Part shown: positions 1 through 6,076 of the stretch, piece by piece
Numbering within the stretch: position 1 is the stretch's first letter
Layout: every line of letters begins with the position of its first letter
DNA from: a virus
IMG/VR virus record: IMGVR_UViG_3300034073_001268
Coordinates: 1-49,659 of that record
Length of the DNA stretch: 49,659 nucleotides
Direction: 5' to 3' (one strand)
Notes under the pieces: model-generated
Database searches by the model: none
Seen by the model: only the letters and a program-made list of their open reading frames with translations
Told to the model about the DNA's origin: nothing
Program-made: the position numbers and the translations under genes

Positions 1-1
1 A

Positions 2-517
2 AGTAAGTCTTTTAATCCGAATGTACACTTCGGCGTTACGACATATAGCGACAAGTTTCCTTTCGCAACCGCTTTTTTGATTTCGTTCGCAACAGAGATT
101 CAAACCTCCACTGCAGACCTAATACGCATGGCCTTTGCTGATTCAACTCTAAAGAACATGGAGAAATACAGCGACAACATGCGAAACTGGTCTGATAGGA
201 TGGATCATCCTGCAGTTCAGTACATAATGGACAATTCGGACATTGCAAAACAAAATGATGCACAAGCAAGGTTTGATTATGTTGATCAGGCATTTGTATC
301 AAAAAGGTATGGCAAGCAACGATATCTGGATACCCTAAATACAGCCCTAGAAGCGCAGGGGATGAAGTTTAAACCACTAACTAGGGGTAGCAAGTACATC
401 TGCGACAAAGTGGGCTTAAACACCGTTACACGGTATAATAGAGATATCATTTCATATGCAGAAATATTCACAGGAGAGTATAGCGTTACATATGATGAGG
501 TTGCGGTTTGGAACTAG
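2..517 (+). CDS. Unknown phage protein, 5'-truncated by the window edge
   Basis: The frame is open from the left edge, so the true start lies outside; the first internal start (TTG at 77) has no Shine-Dalgarno (SD) sequence and is unlikely. The visible 171 residues contain no signal peptide, membrane segment or motif I recognise. They are rich in Asp, Asn and Arg and look like a soluble globular C-terminal domain. The next gene follows 39 nt later with its own SD. I assign no function. Confidence 0.7.
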   Translation, partial: SKSFNPNVHFGVTTYSDKFPFATAFLISFATEIQTSTADLIRMAFADSTLKNMEKYSDNMRNWSDRMDHPAVQYIMDNSDIAKQNDAQARFDYVDQAFVSKRYGKQRYLDTLNTALEAQGMKFKPLTRGSKYICDKVGLNTVTRYNRDIISYAEIFTGEYSVTYDEVAVWN

Positions 518-556
518 TTATGATACAATTATGTATCTACGACAAAAGGAGACAAT

Positions 557-742
557 ATGTCAAAAGATGATGCAGTAAAAATTATGATGGAAAGCATCAA
601 TTCAGATAACCTAACGCTTGGACTACAGGCAGGTTTGAAGGAAGATGACTTGAAGGCACAGATTGACCAGAGTCAGCCAAGCCTTGTATTTATGATGGGT
701 AATATTTATGATAAGTTGAAGGCGGCTGGAGTAGTTGCCTAA
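557..742 (+). CDS. Small unknown protein, 61 aa
   Basis: ATG lies 5 nt after an AAAGGAGA SD, which fixes the start. The product is short, acidic and helical-looking (MSKDDAVKIMMESI start) with no cysteines or membrane segment. Its last codons overlap the TTG start of the next gene by 8 nt, so the two are probably translationally coupled. I do not recognise it. Confidence 0.7.
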   Translation: MSKDDAVKIMMESINSDNLTLGLQAGLKEDDLKAQIDQSQPSLVFMMGNIYDKLKAAGVVA

Positions 743-932
743 ATATCAATACCGTCCGATTCTTGAGAAAGTAAAAGAGACTTATCTTGAGAACGCAAAG
801 ACAGAATACAAACCAGGACTCGACATTGAGTCGAATGTTCGATTAGTTATTGAAGCAGATAGCCAAGAGTTGGCAGATCTTTCTAGATATGGGTTTGTTG
901 ATATTCGTATGTGGGAATTGGTTGAAGACTAA
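735..932 (+). CDS. Small unknown protein, 65 aa, TTG start
   Basis: Starts at TTG inside the end of the upstream gene, with GGAG just before it. The product is charged and soluble with no recognised motif. Its TAA stop shares bases with the stop of the leftward gene 929-1099, so this is the point where the rightward and leftward units converge. Confidence 0.6.
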   Translation: MPKYQYRPILEKVKETYLENAKTEYKPGLDIESNVRLVIEADSQELADLSRYGFVDIRMWELVED

Positions 933-1099
933 GCCATATTGCGGATAAATTGTGCTATATCGTGTGATGCGCCATGATAAGTACCGTGGAATTTTTCTTC
1001 AACTTGTTTTGCAATAACAAACCTTAGTTTCTGCTCAATCTGAAATAGCAAAACCGCTTGTGCTTGCTCTGGAGTTAATTGTTGTTGATCGCTATTCAT
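929..1099 (-). CDS. Small Gln-rich helical protein, 56 aa
   Basis: A complete frame begins MNSDQQQLTPEQAQAVLLFQ and is preceded by the overlapping end of gene 1092-1295 (8 nt overlap). It reads as one amphipathic helix with many Gln, Glu and Lys. It is the last gene of the leftward unit 1981 to 929 and stops head-on against the rightward gene ending at 932. Function unknown. Confidence 0.6.
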   Translation of the reverse strand: MNSDQQQLTPEQAQAVLLFQIEQKLRFVIAKQVEEKFHGTYHGASHDIAQFIRNMA

Positions 1100-1295
1100 T
1101 TTTACAACTACAATTCGTACAGCACATTTCTGAAAATAATTTTACAGCCAAAGATGTAGGTTCGTCGCTAGGTCTTCCTAAATCTTCCCAGAATTTTTCT
1201 CTGCCCATAGCATCGTTCTGAGGTATGGCTGATGATTCCAGAGATAGATTTTCATCCCAGGCATTTTCTAGGTTATCTAAAAACCCCATGCCCAT
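1092..1295 (-). CDS. Small unknown protein with C-terminal Cys cluster, 67 aa
   Basis: ATG at 1295 directly follows the stop of the micro-gene ending at 1297. The body is acidic and Trp-containing; the C-terminus ends MCCTNCSCKNE, a CC-x2-C-x-C cluster that could bind a metal. The upstream micro-protein also has a CC-x2-C-x-C motif, which suggests a related metal-binding role for both. No family recognised. Confidence 0.6.
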   Translation of the reverse strand: MGMGFLDNLENAWDENLSLESSAIPQNDAMGREKFWEDLGRPSDEPTSLAVKLFSEMCCTNCSCKNE

Positions 1296-1296
1296 A

Positions 1297-1404
1297 TTAC
1301 TCTGCTTCGTCTGCGCTAGAGATAGTATCTACTGGTGGCTTTGAACTATGTGATGTGGTGCATGTGCATGTATCACAGCACAGTATGATCTTTGAGTCTG
1401 TCAT
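1297..1404 (-). CDS. Possible 35-aa Cys-rich micro-protein
   Basis: A short frame begins in a different phase inside the last 32 nt of the oxygenase gene and ends two bases before the next start. It encodes MTDSKIILCCDTCTCTTSHS and then a hydrophilic tail. An alternative in-frame ATG lies three codons upstream. The CC-x2-C-x-C motif repeats that of the next gene. There is no clear SD, so this is a candidate only. Confidence 0.4.
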   Translation of the reverse strand: MTDSKIILCCDTCTCTTSHSSKPPVDTISSADEAE

Positions 1405-1981
1405 AGGATCCATTATAGCACATTTCTCTATAATCTCTTGCCTCTAGGATCTCTGGGTTATACTCGCCTTCTTTTGGTAGCATATTGGTGTAATCTGAAA
1501 TGATTTCTCCATCCCTGGTTTCAAAAAATCTGAAAAAAATCATTTCCACATACTCTCCCGTCTGAAAATTTTTTATAGGTCGCCAGTGGATATTTTTGTT
1601 TGGATTAAATATTAAGGCAGAGTTGTCTTCGATCTCATATATTGTCTTATTTAGGGCCAGATCCCATTGTGTATTTGAGTTATGCTGATAATCTACAATA
1701 ACTTCAATCTTATCTCTGTCTATATGTGGAGGAAGGTTTGGTTCTCCGTATTCTGAACTATATTTAACATATGTTATTGGACCAATAACTAGATTTTTGT
1801 CAAATAGTTGACTTACCGTCTCTGTTAGTTTTCCTAAAAATTTAATTTTAGAAACATCAATATCTTTTTCTATTCTTCCCAAGGTTGTATGCTCTTTTAA
1901 TTCTGAATTTTTTATTGTAAGGTTCAGCGACTTTATTTCTTCCCCGCTAAAAATATTTTTTATGTAGTGGATTTTTTCCAT
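1373..1981 (-). CDS. 2-oxoglutarate/Fe(II)-dependent oxygenase-like protein
   Basis: At 202 aa the size fits a single double-stranded beta-helix oxygenase of the prolyl-hydroxylase type. The candidate iron site is His-x-Asp in PPHIDRD (around residue 86) with a distal His in NIHWRP (around 132); the stretch EYVEMIFFRF resembles the last core strand. Known members hydroxylate protein side chains, nucleobases or small molecules; the substrate here cannot be told. The gene is leaderless: TATAAT ends exactly 6 nt before the ATG. It heads a leftward unit with three micro-genes. Confidence 0.6.
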   Translation of the reverse strand: MEKIHYIKNIFSGEEIKSLNLTIKNSELKEHTTLGRIEKDIDVSKIKFLGKLTETVSQLFDKNLVIGPITYVKYSSEYGEPNLPPHIDRDKIEVIVDYQHNSNTQWDLALNKTIYEIEDNSALIFNPNKNIHWRPIKNFQTGEYVEMIFFRFFETRDGEIISDYTNMLPKEGEYNPEILEARDYREMCYNGSYDRLKDHTVL

Positions 1982-1987
1982 GATTTC

Positions 1988-2017
1988 ATTATACAGGAAA
2001 TCTGAATATTTTGTAAA
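1988..2017 (-). promoter_or_regulatory. Promoter of the 2OG oxygenase gene, leaderless
   Basis: On the minus strand TTTACA, an 18-bp spacer, then TATAAT, then 6 nt to the ATG at 1981. Transcription should begin at or beside the ATG. Confidence 0.6.
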
Positions 2018-2058
2018 GATGTATGATACATGTATAAATAAAAAAGATCAAAAAAAAT

Positions 2059-2082
2059 AGTGCGCCCATTTCTGAGCGCACT
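2059..2082 (-). terminator. Intrinsic terminator after gene 2099-2284
   Basis: AGTGCGC and GCGCACT form a 7-bp GC-rich stem with an 8-10 nt loop. On the minus strand it is followed by a run of eight T. The plus-strand side is also T-rich, so it may work in both directions. Confidence 0.75.
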
Positions 2083-2098
2083 TTATTTGTTTAGATTT

Positions 2099-2284
2099 TT
2101 ATTGCTGACTTTCGCCATGTATCCACCCACTATGTATTCCGACTAGTGGTGCGTCAATATTTACAACAACACCTTGAGGCAGTGCTGCCGACATGTTGTC
2201 AATAAACTCAAAGACATTTTCTTTTGTATTGAAACGCATTTCTTTTGTCGTTCCGTTAGTTGTTGTTAGTGTTATCGGTATCAT
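2099..2284 (-). CDS. Small unknown protein, 61 aa
   Basis: ATG is preceded by an AAAAGG SD. The sequence opens MIPITLTTTNGTTKEMRF and looks like a short beta-rich domain, without cysteines or membrane segment. It is the last gene of the leftward unit 2694 to 2099 and is followed by an intrinsic terminator. Not recognised. Confidence 0.65.
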   Translation of the reverse strand: MIPITLTTTNGTTKEMRFNTKENVFEFIDNMSAALPQGVVVNIDAPLVGIHSGWIHGESQQ

Positions 2285-2387
2285 TTTTTTCCTTTTCTAA
2301 TTCGTAATGAGAGCGGTCATAGTTAGCAAGTGTCCCACCATTAGCGAGGTGGGCTTTTCTGCGTAGTTGTTCAGTTGAATAATTCAT
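2256..2387 (-). CDS. Possible small charged protein, 43 aa
   Basis: A complete frame, MNYSTEQLRRKAHLANGG onward with an Asn-rich tail, starts 17 nt inside the upstream gene and runs 29 nt into the next one. Dense overlap is normal in this region and the frame fills what would otherwise be an empty gap. The SD is weak, hence moderate confidence. Confidence 0.45.
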   Translation of the reverse strand: MNYSTEQLRRKAHLANGGTLANYDRSHYELEKEKNDTDNTNNN

Positions 2388-2496
2388 CTGCTACACACTC
2401 GCAAGGTTCAATCCAAAAATCATCATTGTCGCCAATGAAGATGTAGCCTCTACCTGAGCAAGGCTGGCACTCTATTGTTTTTACTGAGTTTATCAT
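2371..2496 (-). CDS. Small zinc-finger-like protein, 41 aa (Cx2CxGRG type)
   Basis: ATG follows the TAA of the upstream gene directly, with GGTGAG as SD. It has CQPCSGRGYIF and later CEC, a Cys pattern like a half DnaJ-type zinc finger. The protein of gene 5562-5774 has the same layout (CNFCNGRG, then CIC), so the two are probably paralogues. A metal-binding role is likely; the target is unknown. Confidence 0.65.
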   Translation of the reverse strand: MINSVKTIECQPCSGRGYIFIGDNDDFWIEPCECVADELFN

Positions 2497-2694
2497 TTAC
2501 TCACCTACCTTTACCGCAACAATGCGATAAGTATCATTGAGCCCATGAGTAGGGCGAACACGAACACGATAAGCCTCTGCGCTATCGTAAAAGACATCAG
2601 ATTTTTCTGCGTCTTGAATAATGCCCTCTAGTGTGCGAGAGCGATAAGCCTTTCCAATTAGTAGGCTTTCTACTGAGTATAGATTTGCTGACAT
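2497..2694 (-). CDS. Small protein paralogous to gene 3499-3699, 65 aa
   Basis: The N-terminus (SVESLLIGKAYRSRT) and C-terminus (YRIVAVKVGE) match those of the 3499-3699 product (SIEDLLIGQFYRPTS and WATIAVRVSDL). The two are therefore paralogues encoded on opposite strands, each behind a promoter with a CRP-like site 52.5 bp from its -10. The SD is AGAAGG. Looks like a small beta-barrel domain; function unknown. Confidence 0.7.
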   Translation of the reverse strand: MSANLYSVESLLIGKAYRSRTLEGIIQDAEKSDVFYDSAEAYRVRVRPTHGLNDTYRIVAVKVGE

Positions 2695-2727
2695 TTAGCA
2701 ACCTTCTTTCTTTCTTGTAATAATGTA

Positions 2728-2793
2728 ATTCTATCAGGGGGGTCTGACATTTGGGCTACTTATTTGCTAAGGCTCACTGTGATTTGTATCACA
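2728..2793 (-). promoter_or_regulatory. Activator-type promoter of gene 2694: CRP/GlxR-like site plus extended -10
   Basis: Minus-strand TGATAGAAT forms an extended -10 (hexamer 2733-2728), with a TGTCAG element in the spacer but no good -35 (GCCCAA). A perfect TGTGAT-N4-ATCACA palindrome sits at 2778-2793, its centre 52.5 bp from the -10. A weak -35 with a fixed-distance CRP-type site suggests activation. Confidence 0.6.
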
Positions 2794-2891
2794 TTTATTT
2801 GCTTAGGCTCATTAGCCCATTTGTCCTTTATTTAGTTTTGATACTGAGTATCCTATCAGATACCCCGCCAAAAGTCAAGGCGACACGCCGT

Positions 2892-3059
2892 CTAGGCGGT
2901 GTGATTTGCCTCACACTCTGGAGCACACTTAGATGGGAGGCTCCATAGGTATTTGAGGAGAGCCTTTCTCTCAGATAGTGAGATTTCAGGGTGATAATTT
3001 TGGACACCACCATGTTGGTATTCATAGACGATTTTATTTAGTGTTTTTTCAGTGAGCAT
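2892..3059 (-). CDS. Small unknown protein, 55 aa
   Basis: ATG is preceded by an AGAAAGGGG SD, which fixes the start. The product (MLTEKTLNKIVYEYQHGG start) ends in CAPECEANHTA. The DNA encoding that end contains a CRP-like palindrome (2900-2915), just as in gene 3329-3427, which ends KCEHNHTN over another site. It has its own promoter at 3092-3120. Function unknown. Confidence 0.65.
   Translation of the reverse strand: MLTEKTLNKIVYEYQHGGVQNYHPEISLSERKALLKYLWSLPSKCAPECEANHTA
2900..2915. promoter_or_regulatory. CRP/GlxR-like palindrome inside a coding end
   Basis: TGTGA-N6-TCACA, matching the CRP/GlxR consensus, placed within the last codons of gene 2892-3059. No promoter lies at a typical activator distance, so it may be a second, repressing or looping site. 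Confidence 0.5.
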
Positions 3060-3091
3060 TTTAGCCCCTTTCTTATTTTCTAACTATTGTT

Positions 3092-3157
3092 AGTCTAACA
3101 CAAAAATGTCAAAAAGTCAAGTCCTATCTCGGCGTGTCGTGTGTGATTTACATCACA
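3092..3157 (-). promoter_or_regulatory. Promoter of gene 3059 with upstream CRP/GlxR-like site
   Basis: Minus strand: TTGACT (3120-3115), 17-bp spacer, TAGACT (3097-3092). A TGTGAT-N4-ATCACA palindrome at 3142-3157 has its centre 52.5 bp from the -10. A CGGCGTGTCG box lies between them at 3130-3139. Confidence 0.65.
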
Positions 3158-3183
3158 GAACAAATCGGACATTTCGGACAGCA
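3157..3183. repeat. Three 9-bp GGACA iterons
   Basis: Three consecutive 9-mers of the form (A/C)G(A/G)ACANNN (starts 3157, 3166, 3175), followed by a GCACGTGC palindrome. The same array recurs at 5468 and 11529 and, with two units inverted, at 6552. Confidence 0.55.
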
Positions 3184-3190
3184 CGTGCGG

Positions 3191-3211
3191 TTATCCACAG
3201 CCTGTGGAAAA
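3191..3211. promoter_or_regulatory. DnaA box pair (one exact, one near match)
   Basis: TTATCCACA at 3191-3199 matches the DnaA box; TGTGGAAAA at 3203-3211 is a near match in the opposite direction. A similar pair lies at 4674-4694, also preceded by GTGCGG. Confidence 0.45.
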
Positions 3212-3215
3212 CTTA

Positions 3216-3291
3216 TGTGATGTTTATCACAAAAATAGTTGTACGACACACCCGAAAAACACCCCAAAATGTCAGTGGTAGGTGCTAGAAT
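3216..3291 (+). promoter_or_regulatory. Activator-type promoter of gene 3329
   Basis: Extended -10 TGCTAGAAT (hexamer 3286-3291) with TGTCAG in the spacer and no clear -35. The TGTGAT-N4-ATCACA palindrome at 3216-3231 is centred 62.5 bp upstream of the -10, one helical turn more than in the three 52.5-bp cases. Confidence 0.5.
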
Positions 3292-3328
3292 ACTTGTATT
3301 AGATAAAAAAGAAAGGCTGGTTCAACTT

Positions 3329-3427
3329 ATGGACTATTTAGACTACTTAGACGAAATCTACGAAGAATTAGTAGATGAATTCGGTCATGAGATCGAAGCG
3401 AAGTGTGAGCATAATCACACAAATTAA
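3329..3427 (+). CDS. Small acidic protein, 32 aa
   Basis: The likely start is the ATG at 3329, 13 nt after a GAAAGG motif; a longer reading from TTG 3239 would run through the promoter and is rejected. The product is a very acidic helix (MDYLDYLDEIYEELVDEF) ending KCEHNHTN, a possible Cys/His metal ligand set. The last codons overlap the CRP-like site used by the next promoter. Confidence 0.5.
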   Translation: MDYLDYLDEIYEELVDEFGHEIEAKCEHNHTN

Positions 3428-3469
3428 GCGTGGGTCTAATTTGACTTTTCGCTAAAAATATGAAATAAT
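3404..3469 (+). promoter_or_regulatory. Promoter of gene 3499 with CRP/GlxR-like site
   Basis: TTGACT (3441-3446), 17-bp spacer, AATAAT (3464-3469) preceded by TGA. TGTGA-GCATAA-TCACA at 3404-3419 is centred 52.5 bp from the -10, the same distance as at 2728 and 3092 on the other strand. Confidence 0.65.
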
Positions 3470-3498
3470 AAATTAGTAAAAATAAGAAAGGAAAACTA

Positions 3499-3699
3499 AT
3501 GAGAAGTTATTCAATAGAAGATTTACTTATAGGGCAATTCTATCGCCCAACCTCTTTCGCTCGTAAGTATCAGGGCGGAGAAATAAACTACGCAACTAAG
3601 CGTGATGATGTATGGGTAGGCACAGACTATCAAGCCTATTCAATCCGCTTCAATGGCCATAAATGGGCTACTATTGCGGTCAGGGTGTCTGACTTGTAA
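3499..3699 (+). CDS. Small protein paralogous to gene 2497-2694, 66 aa
   Basis: ATG sits behind a strong AAGAAAGGAAAA SD, the leader type used by most genes in this region. Both ends match the 2497-2694 product (LLIG near residue 10 and an AV(R/K)V ending). Its stop codon lies within the -35 of the next promoter. Function unknown; probably a small beta-rich regulatory or binding protein. Confidence 0.75.
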   Translation: MRSYSIEDLLIGQFYRPTSFARKYQGGEINYATKRDDVWVGTDYQAYSIRFNGHKWATIAVRVSDL

Positions 3700-3722
3700 T
3701 TGTCAGCCCCCTATGATAAAAT
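3694..3722 (+). promoter_or_regulatory. Promoter of gene 3747
   Basis: TTGTAA, 17-bp spacer beginning TTGTCAG, TAAAAT preceded by TGA. The -35 overlaps the stop codon of the previous gene. Confidence 0.65.
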
Positions 3723-3746
3723 AAAATAACTAAGAAAGGAAAACTA

Positions 3747-3914
3747 ATGAAAACACTTTTAGAAATAACTAAAGAAGGTTATCGTGTTATAGATGAACCT
3801 CACTATTGTTGCGGAGAATTTATGTTCCGCTATTATTGCGTAAATTGCGACGAATTTATGGGTTGCTATTTTTGCGAATTTGACTACACCGAAATCCATA
3901 ATTGCGAGGAGTAA
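3747..3914 (+). CDS. Small Cys-rich zinc-binding protein, 55 aa
   Basis: A strong AAGAAAGG SD precedes the ATG. The chain has CCGEF, then CVNC and CYFC, then a final HNC, enough ligands for one or two zinc sites, with many aromatic residues. It starts a compact operon running to 4644, with 0 to 4 nt between most genes. I infer a zinc-ribbon host-takeover or nucleic-acid-binding protein. Confidence 0.65.
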   Translation: MKTLLEITKEGYRVIDEPHYCCGEFMFRYYCVNCDEFMGCYFCEFDYTEIHNCEE

Positions 3915-3918
3915 AAAA

Positions 3919-4035
3919 ATGAAACTTGACGAATTCAAGAAACTAATCGAGGCGCAACGCCGAGAAATACAATTGACAAACTTAGAGAAAATCGCTACAA
4001 TTGTTTCAACTACTAATAAAAAGGAAAAGAACTAA
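3919..4035 (+). CDS. Small charged helical protein, 38 aa
   Basis: Begins 4 nt after the previous stop and ends 1 nt before the next start. It reads MKLDEFKKLIEAQRREIQLT onward and is predicted fully helical and amphipathic. The previous gene's end supplies the GAGGAG SD. Unknown function. Confidence 0.55.
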   Translation: MKLDEFKKLIEAQRREIQLTNLEKIATIVSTTNKKEKN

Positions 4036-4036
4036 A

Positions 4037-4294
4037 ATGACTAACGAAACATACACAGACTACCCATTTACCGCTCAAGGCGTAAATTTCATTTCACGAG
4101 TTTTTGATAACTCTCCATTTGCCCCCACAGTTTCACGCCTGCCTGAAGGTGCTTTTGCTTCAATGAACGAAACTGCTATTGTTGAACTTATTGGCAACAT
4201 TACCGAATTATCTAAAACAGAATTGTTAGATGAATTGGCTAGACTAAACGAAGGCGGAAGCCATGCGTTTATTTTGTTAGGAGCAAACGCCTAA
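4037..4294 (+). CDS. Unknown protein, 85 aa
   Basis: Start chosen at ATG 4037 behind AAAGGAAAAG; an upstream non-ATG start would overlap the previous gene. The sequence MTNETYTDYPFTAQGVNFIS and its helical end (ELLDELARLNEGG) show no catalytic motif. The stop overlaps the next start as TAATG, indicating translational coupling. Confidence 0.65.
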   Translation: MTNETYTDYPFTAQGVNFISRVFDNSPFAPTVSRLPEGAFASMNETAIVELIGNITELSKTELLDELARLNEGGSHAFILLGANA

Positions 4295-4485
4295 TGATGA
4301 CACGAAAAGACTATGTAAAAACTTCAAACATTCTCAAGGGCTTTGCGGATGAAATTCATCCAGCGGTCTTTGAGGATTTAGTAGAAGAATTCGCTCAATA
4401 CTTTCAAGCAGATAACGAAAGATTTGACAAGGCTAAATTTGAAAAGGCTTGTGGTGTTGATGAGTTAGGACTAATTCCTTCATGA
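4294..4485 (+). CDS. Unknown protein, 63 aa
   Basis: Coupled to its neighbours on both sides by TAATG and ATGA overlaps. The product is an acidic helical protein (VFEDLVEEFAQYF) with one Cys. No membrane segment, no recognised family. Confidence 0.65.
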   Translation: MMTRKDYVKTSNILKGFADEIHPAVFEDLVEEFAQYFQADNERFDKAKFEKACGVDELGLIPS

Positions 4486-4565
4486 GAATTCTAACTACAA
4501 TTGTTCAAATTAGTTTAGTGCTTTCAATTTATTTCATAATAAAAAATGCCACGAAAGAAAACTAA
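4482..4565 (+). CDS. Membrane peptide, 27 aa
   Basis: ATGA overlap with the upstream stop. The peptide MRILTTIVQISLVLSIYFII is one transmembrane helix followed by a short hydrophilic tail, so it should insert in the host membrane. It overlaps the next gene by 20 nt. Confidence 0.45.
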   Translation: MRILTTIVQISLVLSIYFIIKNATKEN

Positions 4566-4644
4566 ATTCGCAACATGCGAGATTTGCGGTAGAATTTTTA
4601 TCGCAGATCTCAAATGTTTTGCGTGTGCTGCTAAACAAAATTAA
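4546..4644 (+). CDS. Mini zinc-ribbon protein, 32 aa
   Basis: MPRKKTKFATCEICGRIF is followed by CFAC, giving a four-cysteine Cx2C-Cx2C knuckle behind a basic N-terminus. Such proteins usually bind nucleic acid or a host protein. It closes the operon begun at 3747. Confidence 0.55.
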   Translation: MPRKKTKFATCEICGRIFIADLKCFACAAKQN

Positions 4645-4673
4645 TTTAATTTTCAACAAAAACGCCCGTGCGG

Positions 4674-4787
4674 TTTTCCACAGGGTTATCCACAGGGTGA
4701 TTTACGACACACTTTACGGGACTTGTGAATTTTCTCACAGATTTTCGGCGTGTCTAATTTGAATTTGTCGGTGAAAAATGATAGGCT
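4674..4787 (+). promoter_or_regulatory. Composite control region of gene 4818
   Basis: In order: TTTTCCACA and an exact DnaA box TTATCCACA (4674-4694), a CRP/GlxR-like site TGTGA-N6-TCACA (4724-4739), a CGGCGTGTC box (4746-4754), and the promoter TTGAAT, 17 bp, TAGGCT (4759-4787). The CRP site is centred 50.5 bp from the -10. The order of parts resembles 3130-3291. Confidence 0.6.
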
Positions 4788-4817
4788 AGAAGCCTGAAAA
4801 TAAAGAAAGGAATAACT

Positions 4818-4970
4818 ATGAAAAAAAATGTTTTGATTAGTTTTATTACTGAGTCTGACACAGACTTGGGTGCTGTATTTGATTTGAATAAAGTTTTTCT
4901 AGCGTTGCCTGAAAGCGACCTAGTAAAATTTGATGTATTTGATGTTTTAGATGTAGAGGAGAATAAGTAA
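4818..4970 (+). CDS. Small acidic unknown protein, 50 aa
   Basis: ATG follows an AAAGAAAGGAATAACT leader that fixes the start. The product, MKKNVLISFITESDTDLGAV onward, is acidic and probably alternates strands and helix. Only one base separates it from the next gene, so the two share an mRNA. Not recognised. Confidence 0.65.
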   Translation: MKKNVLISFITESDTDLGAVFDLNKVFLALPESDLVKFDVFDVLDVEENK

Positions 4971-4971
4971 A

Positions 4972-5469
4972 ATGGGATTAGATATGTATCTAAGTGCTAG
5001 AAAGCATGTTGAGAAAATTCAATGGGATAAACTTGATCGTGATAGTAATACAAGATATTCTGATGCTACCGCTCCACAATGGTTTGATGTAGTCAATGCT
5101 GCTGGTGTTGCTACTCTTGTAGATAAAGAAAGTATCTATGGTGTAGATGTATCCGTAAATGTAGCCTATTGGCGCAAGTCTAATCAGATACACAATTGGT
5201 TTGTTATCAATGTTCAGCGTGGTGAAGATGACTGCGGTGAATACTATGTATCTCATAATAAGATAAAGGAATTAGTAAATACTTGCACTTTGGCAATTAC
5301 TAATAAAGACCCTAATTTGCTACCGCCAAGAGAAGGATTTTTCTTTGGCTCTACAGATGTAGATGAGTGGTATTGGAAAGACATAATGGATACCATAAAC
5401 CAATTGCAACCAATTATCGATAGACCTGATTTTGAGAATTTGTCATTCTACTATCAGTCATCGTGGTAG
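4972..5469 (+). CDS. Conserved phage protein of unknown function, 165 aa
   Basis: The start MGLDMYL and the later blocks VAYWRKSNQIHNWFV and PPREGFFFGSTDVDEWYW mark a protein family seen in many unrelated phages. Their conserved aromatic, His and Asp residues suggest an enzyme or a metal-binding fold, but no activity is established to my knowledge. The gene is coupled to 4818-4970. It is followed by three GGACA iterons and the next promoter. Confidence 0.75.
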   Translation: MGLDMYLSARKHVEKIQWDKLDRDSNTRYSDATAPQWFDVVNAAGVATLVDKESIYGVDVSVNVAYWRKSNQIHNWFVINVQRGEDDCGEYYVSHNKIKELVNTCTLAITNKDPNLLPPREGFFFGSTDVDEWYWKDIMDTINQLQPIIDRPDFENLSFYYQSSW

Positions 5470-5494
5470 GACAATTCGGACATATCGGACAGGG
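5468..5494. repeat. Three 9-bp GGACA iterons
   Basis: AGGACAATT, CGGACATAT and CGGACAGGG lie back to back (starts 5468, 5477, 5486), ending 10 bp before the next -35. Confidence 0.6.
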
Positions 5495-5504
5495 TGTGGC
5501 AGAT

Positions 5505-5533
5505 TTGATTTTGTCAGCCCTATCTGATAGGCT
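5505..5533 (+). promoter_or_regulatory. Promoter of gene 5562
   Basis: TTGATT, 17-bp spacer beginning TTGTCAG, then TGA-TAGGCT. Confidence 0.7.
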
Positions 5534-5561
5534 CAGAGTATTGAAAGAAAGGAAATGAAAA

Positions 5562-5774
5562 ATGGATAAATTGGAATACGCACTAAGGCAAATTGCTGCT
5601 TGTAATTTTTGTAATGGTCGGGGCGTTGATTACTTTGGTAATGGCGAGGACTATGACTTTGAGGATTGTATTTGTAATCCTTATGGGCTAATCTTAGATG
5701 AAGATGGCTCAGTTATTTTTGACAATGGCTTGCTAAGTGAGCCTGAACTATTCGCAACAATGGAGGCTAACTAA
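5562..5774 (+). CDS. Zinc-finger-like protein, 70 aa (Cx2CxGRG type)
   Basis: Residues 14-21 are CNFCNGRG and a CIC motif follows about 25 residues later; the rest is strongly acidic. The pattern matches the 41-aa product of 2371-2496, so the pair are likely paralogues. It begins an operon 5562-6539 in which every gene starts 1-2 nt after the previous stop. The Cx2CxGxG motif usually binds zinc. Confidence 0.7.
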   Translation: MDKLEYALRQIAACNFCNGRGVDYFGNGEDYDFEDCICNPYGLILDEDGSVIFDNGLLSEPELFATMEAN

Positions 5775-5775
5775 A

Positions 5776-6075
5776 ATGGGAAGTAATCTTGCTAATGAAA
5801 TGGCTAGTGGTGTATTAGAGGATATGGGAATACACTTAGATATTGAAACTCAGATAGGAATACACTTATCTGCTAATCATTACCCGCCTGTTCCTAAAAC
5901 TATGATTAGACCTTGTATTGAAGCCATAGATGCGGTGAATGATGCTGGACTATGGGACTTACCAATAAAATTACCTGAAGGCGTATCATGGAAGGGTAGC
6001 GATTTAGCACCCGCTCATGCTATTATTGAGGCTCACCACTTAGAGGCTTGGATTATTGAAAGAGAGGAATACTAA
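5776..6075 (+). CDS. Unknown phage protein, 99 aa
   Basis: Start taken at ATG 5776, one base after the upstream stop, rather than an earlier non-ATG start inside the previous gene. The segments MIRPCIEAIDAVNDAG, LPEGVSWKG and AHAIIEAHHLEAW look well conserved in character, but I cannot name a function. Soluble, acidic, no membrane segment. Confidence 0.65.
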   Translation: MGSNLANEMASGVLEDMGIHLDIETQIGIHLSANHYPPVPKTMIRPCIEAIDAVNDAGLWDLPIKLPEGVSWKGSDLAPAHAIIEAHHLEAWIIEREEY

Positions 6076-6076
6076 A

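Noticed and set aside
2322-2346. CCCACC/GGTGGG hairpin with a following TTTT, looking like a terminator
   Set aside because: It lies inside the plausible 43-aa gene 2256-2387, in the middle of a leftward unit, and the T-run is short; the pairing arises from the codons.
3106-3288. Sixty-codon plus-strand frame through the control region
   Set aside because: It runs through two CRP-like sites, iterons, DnaA boxes and a promoter, without an SD.
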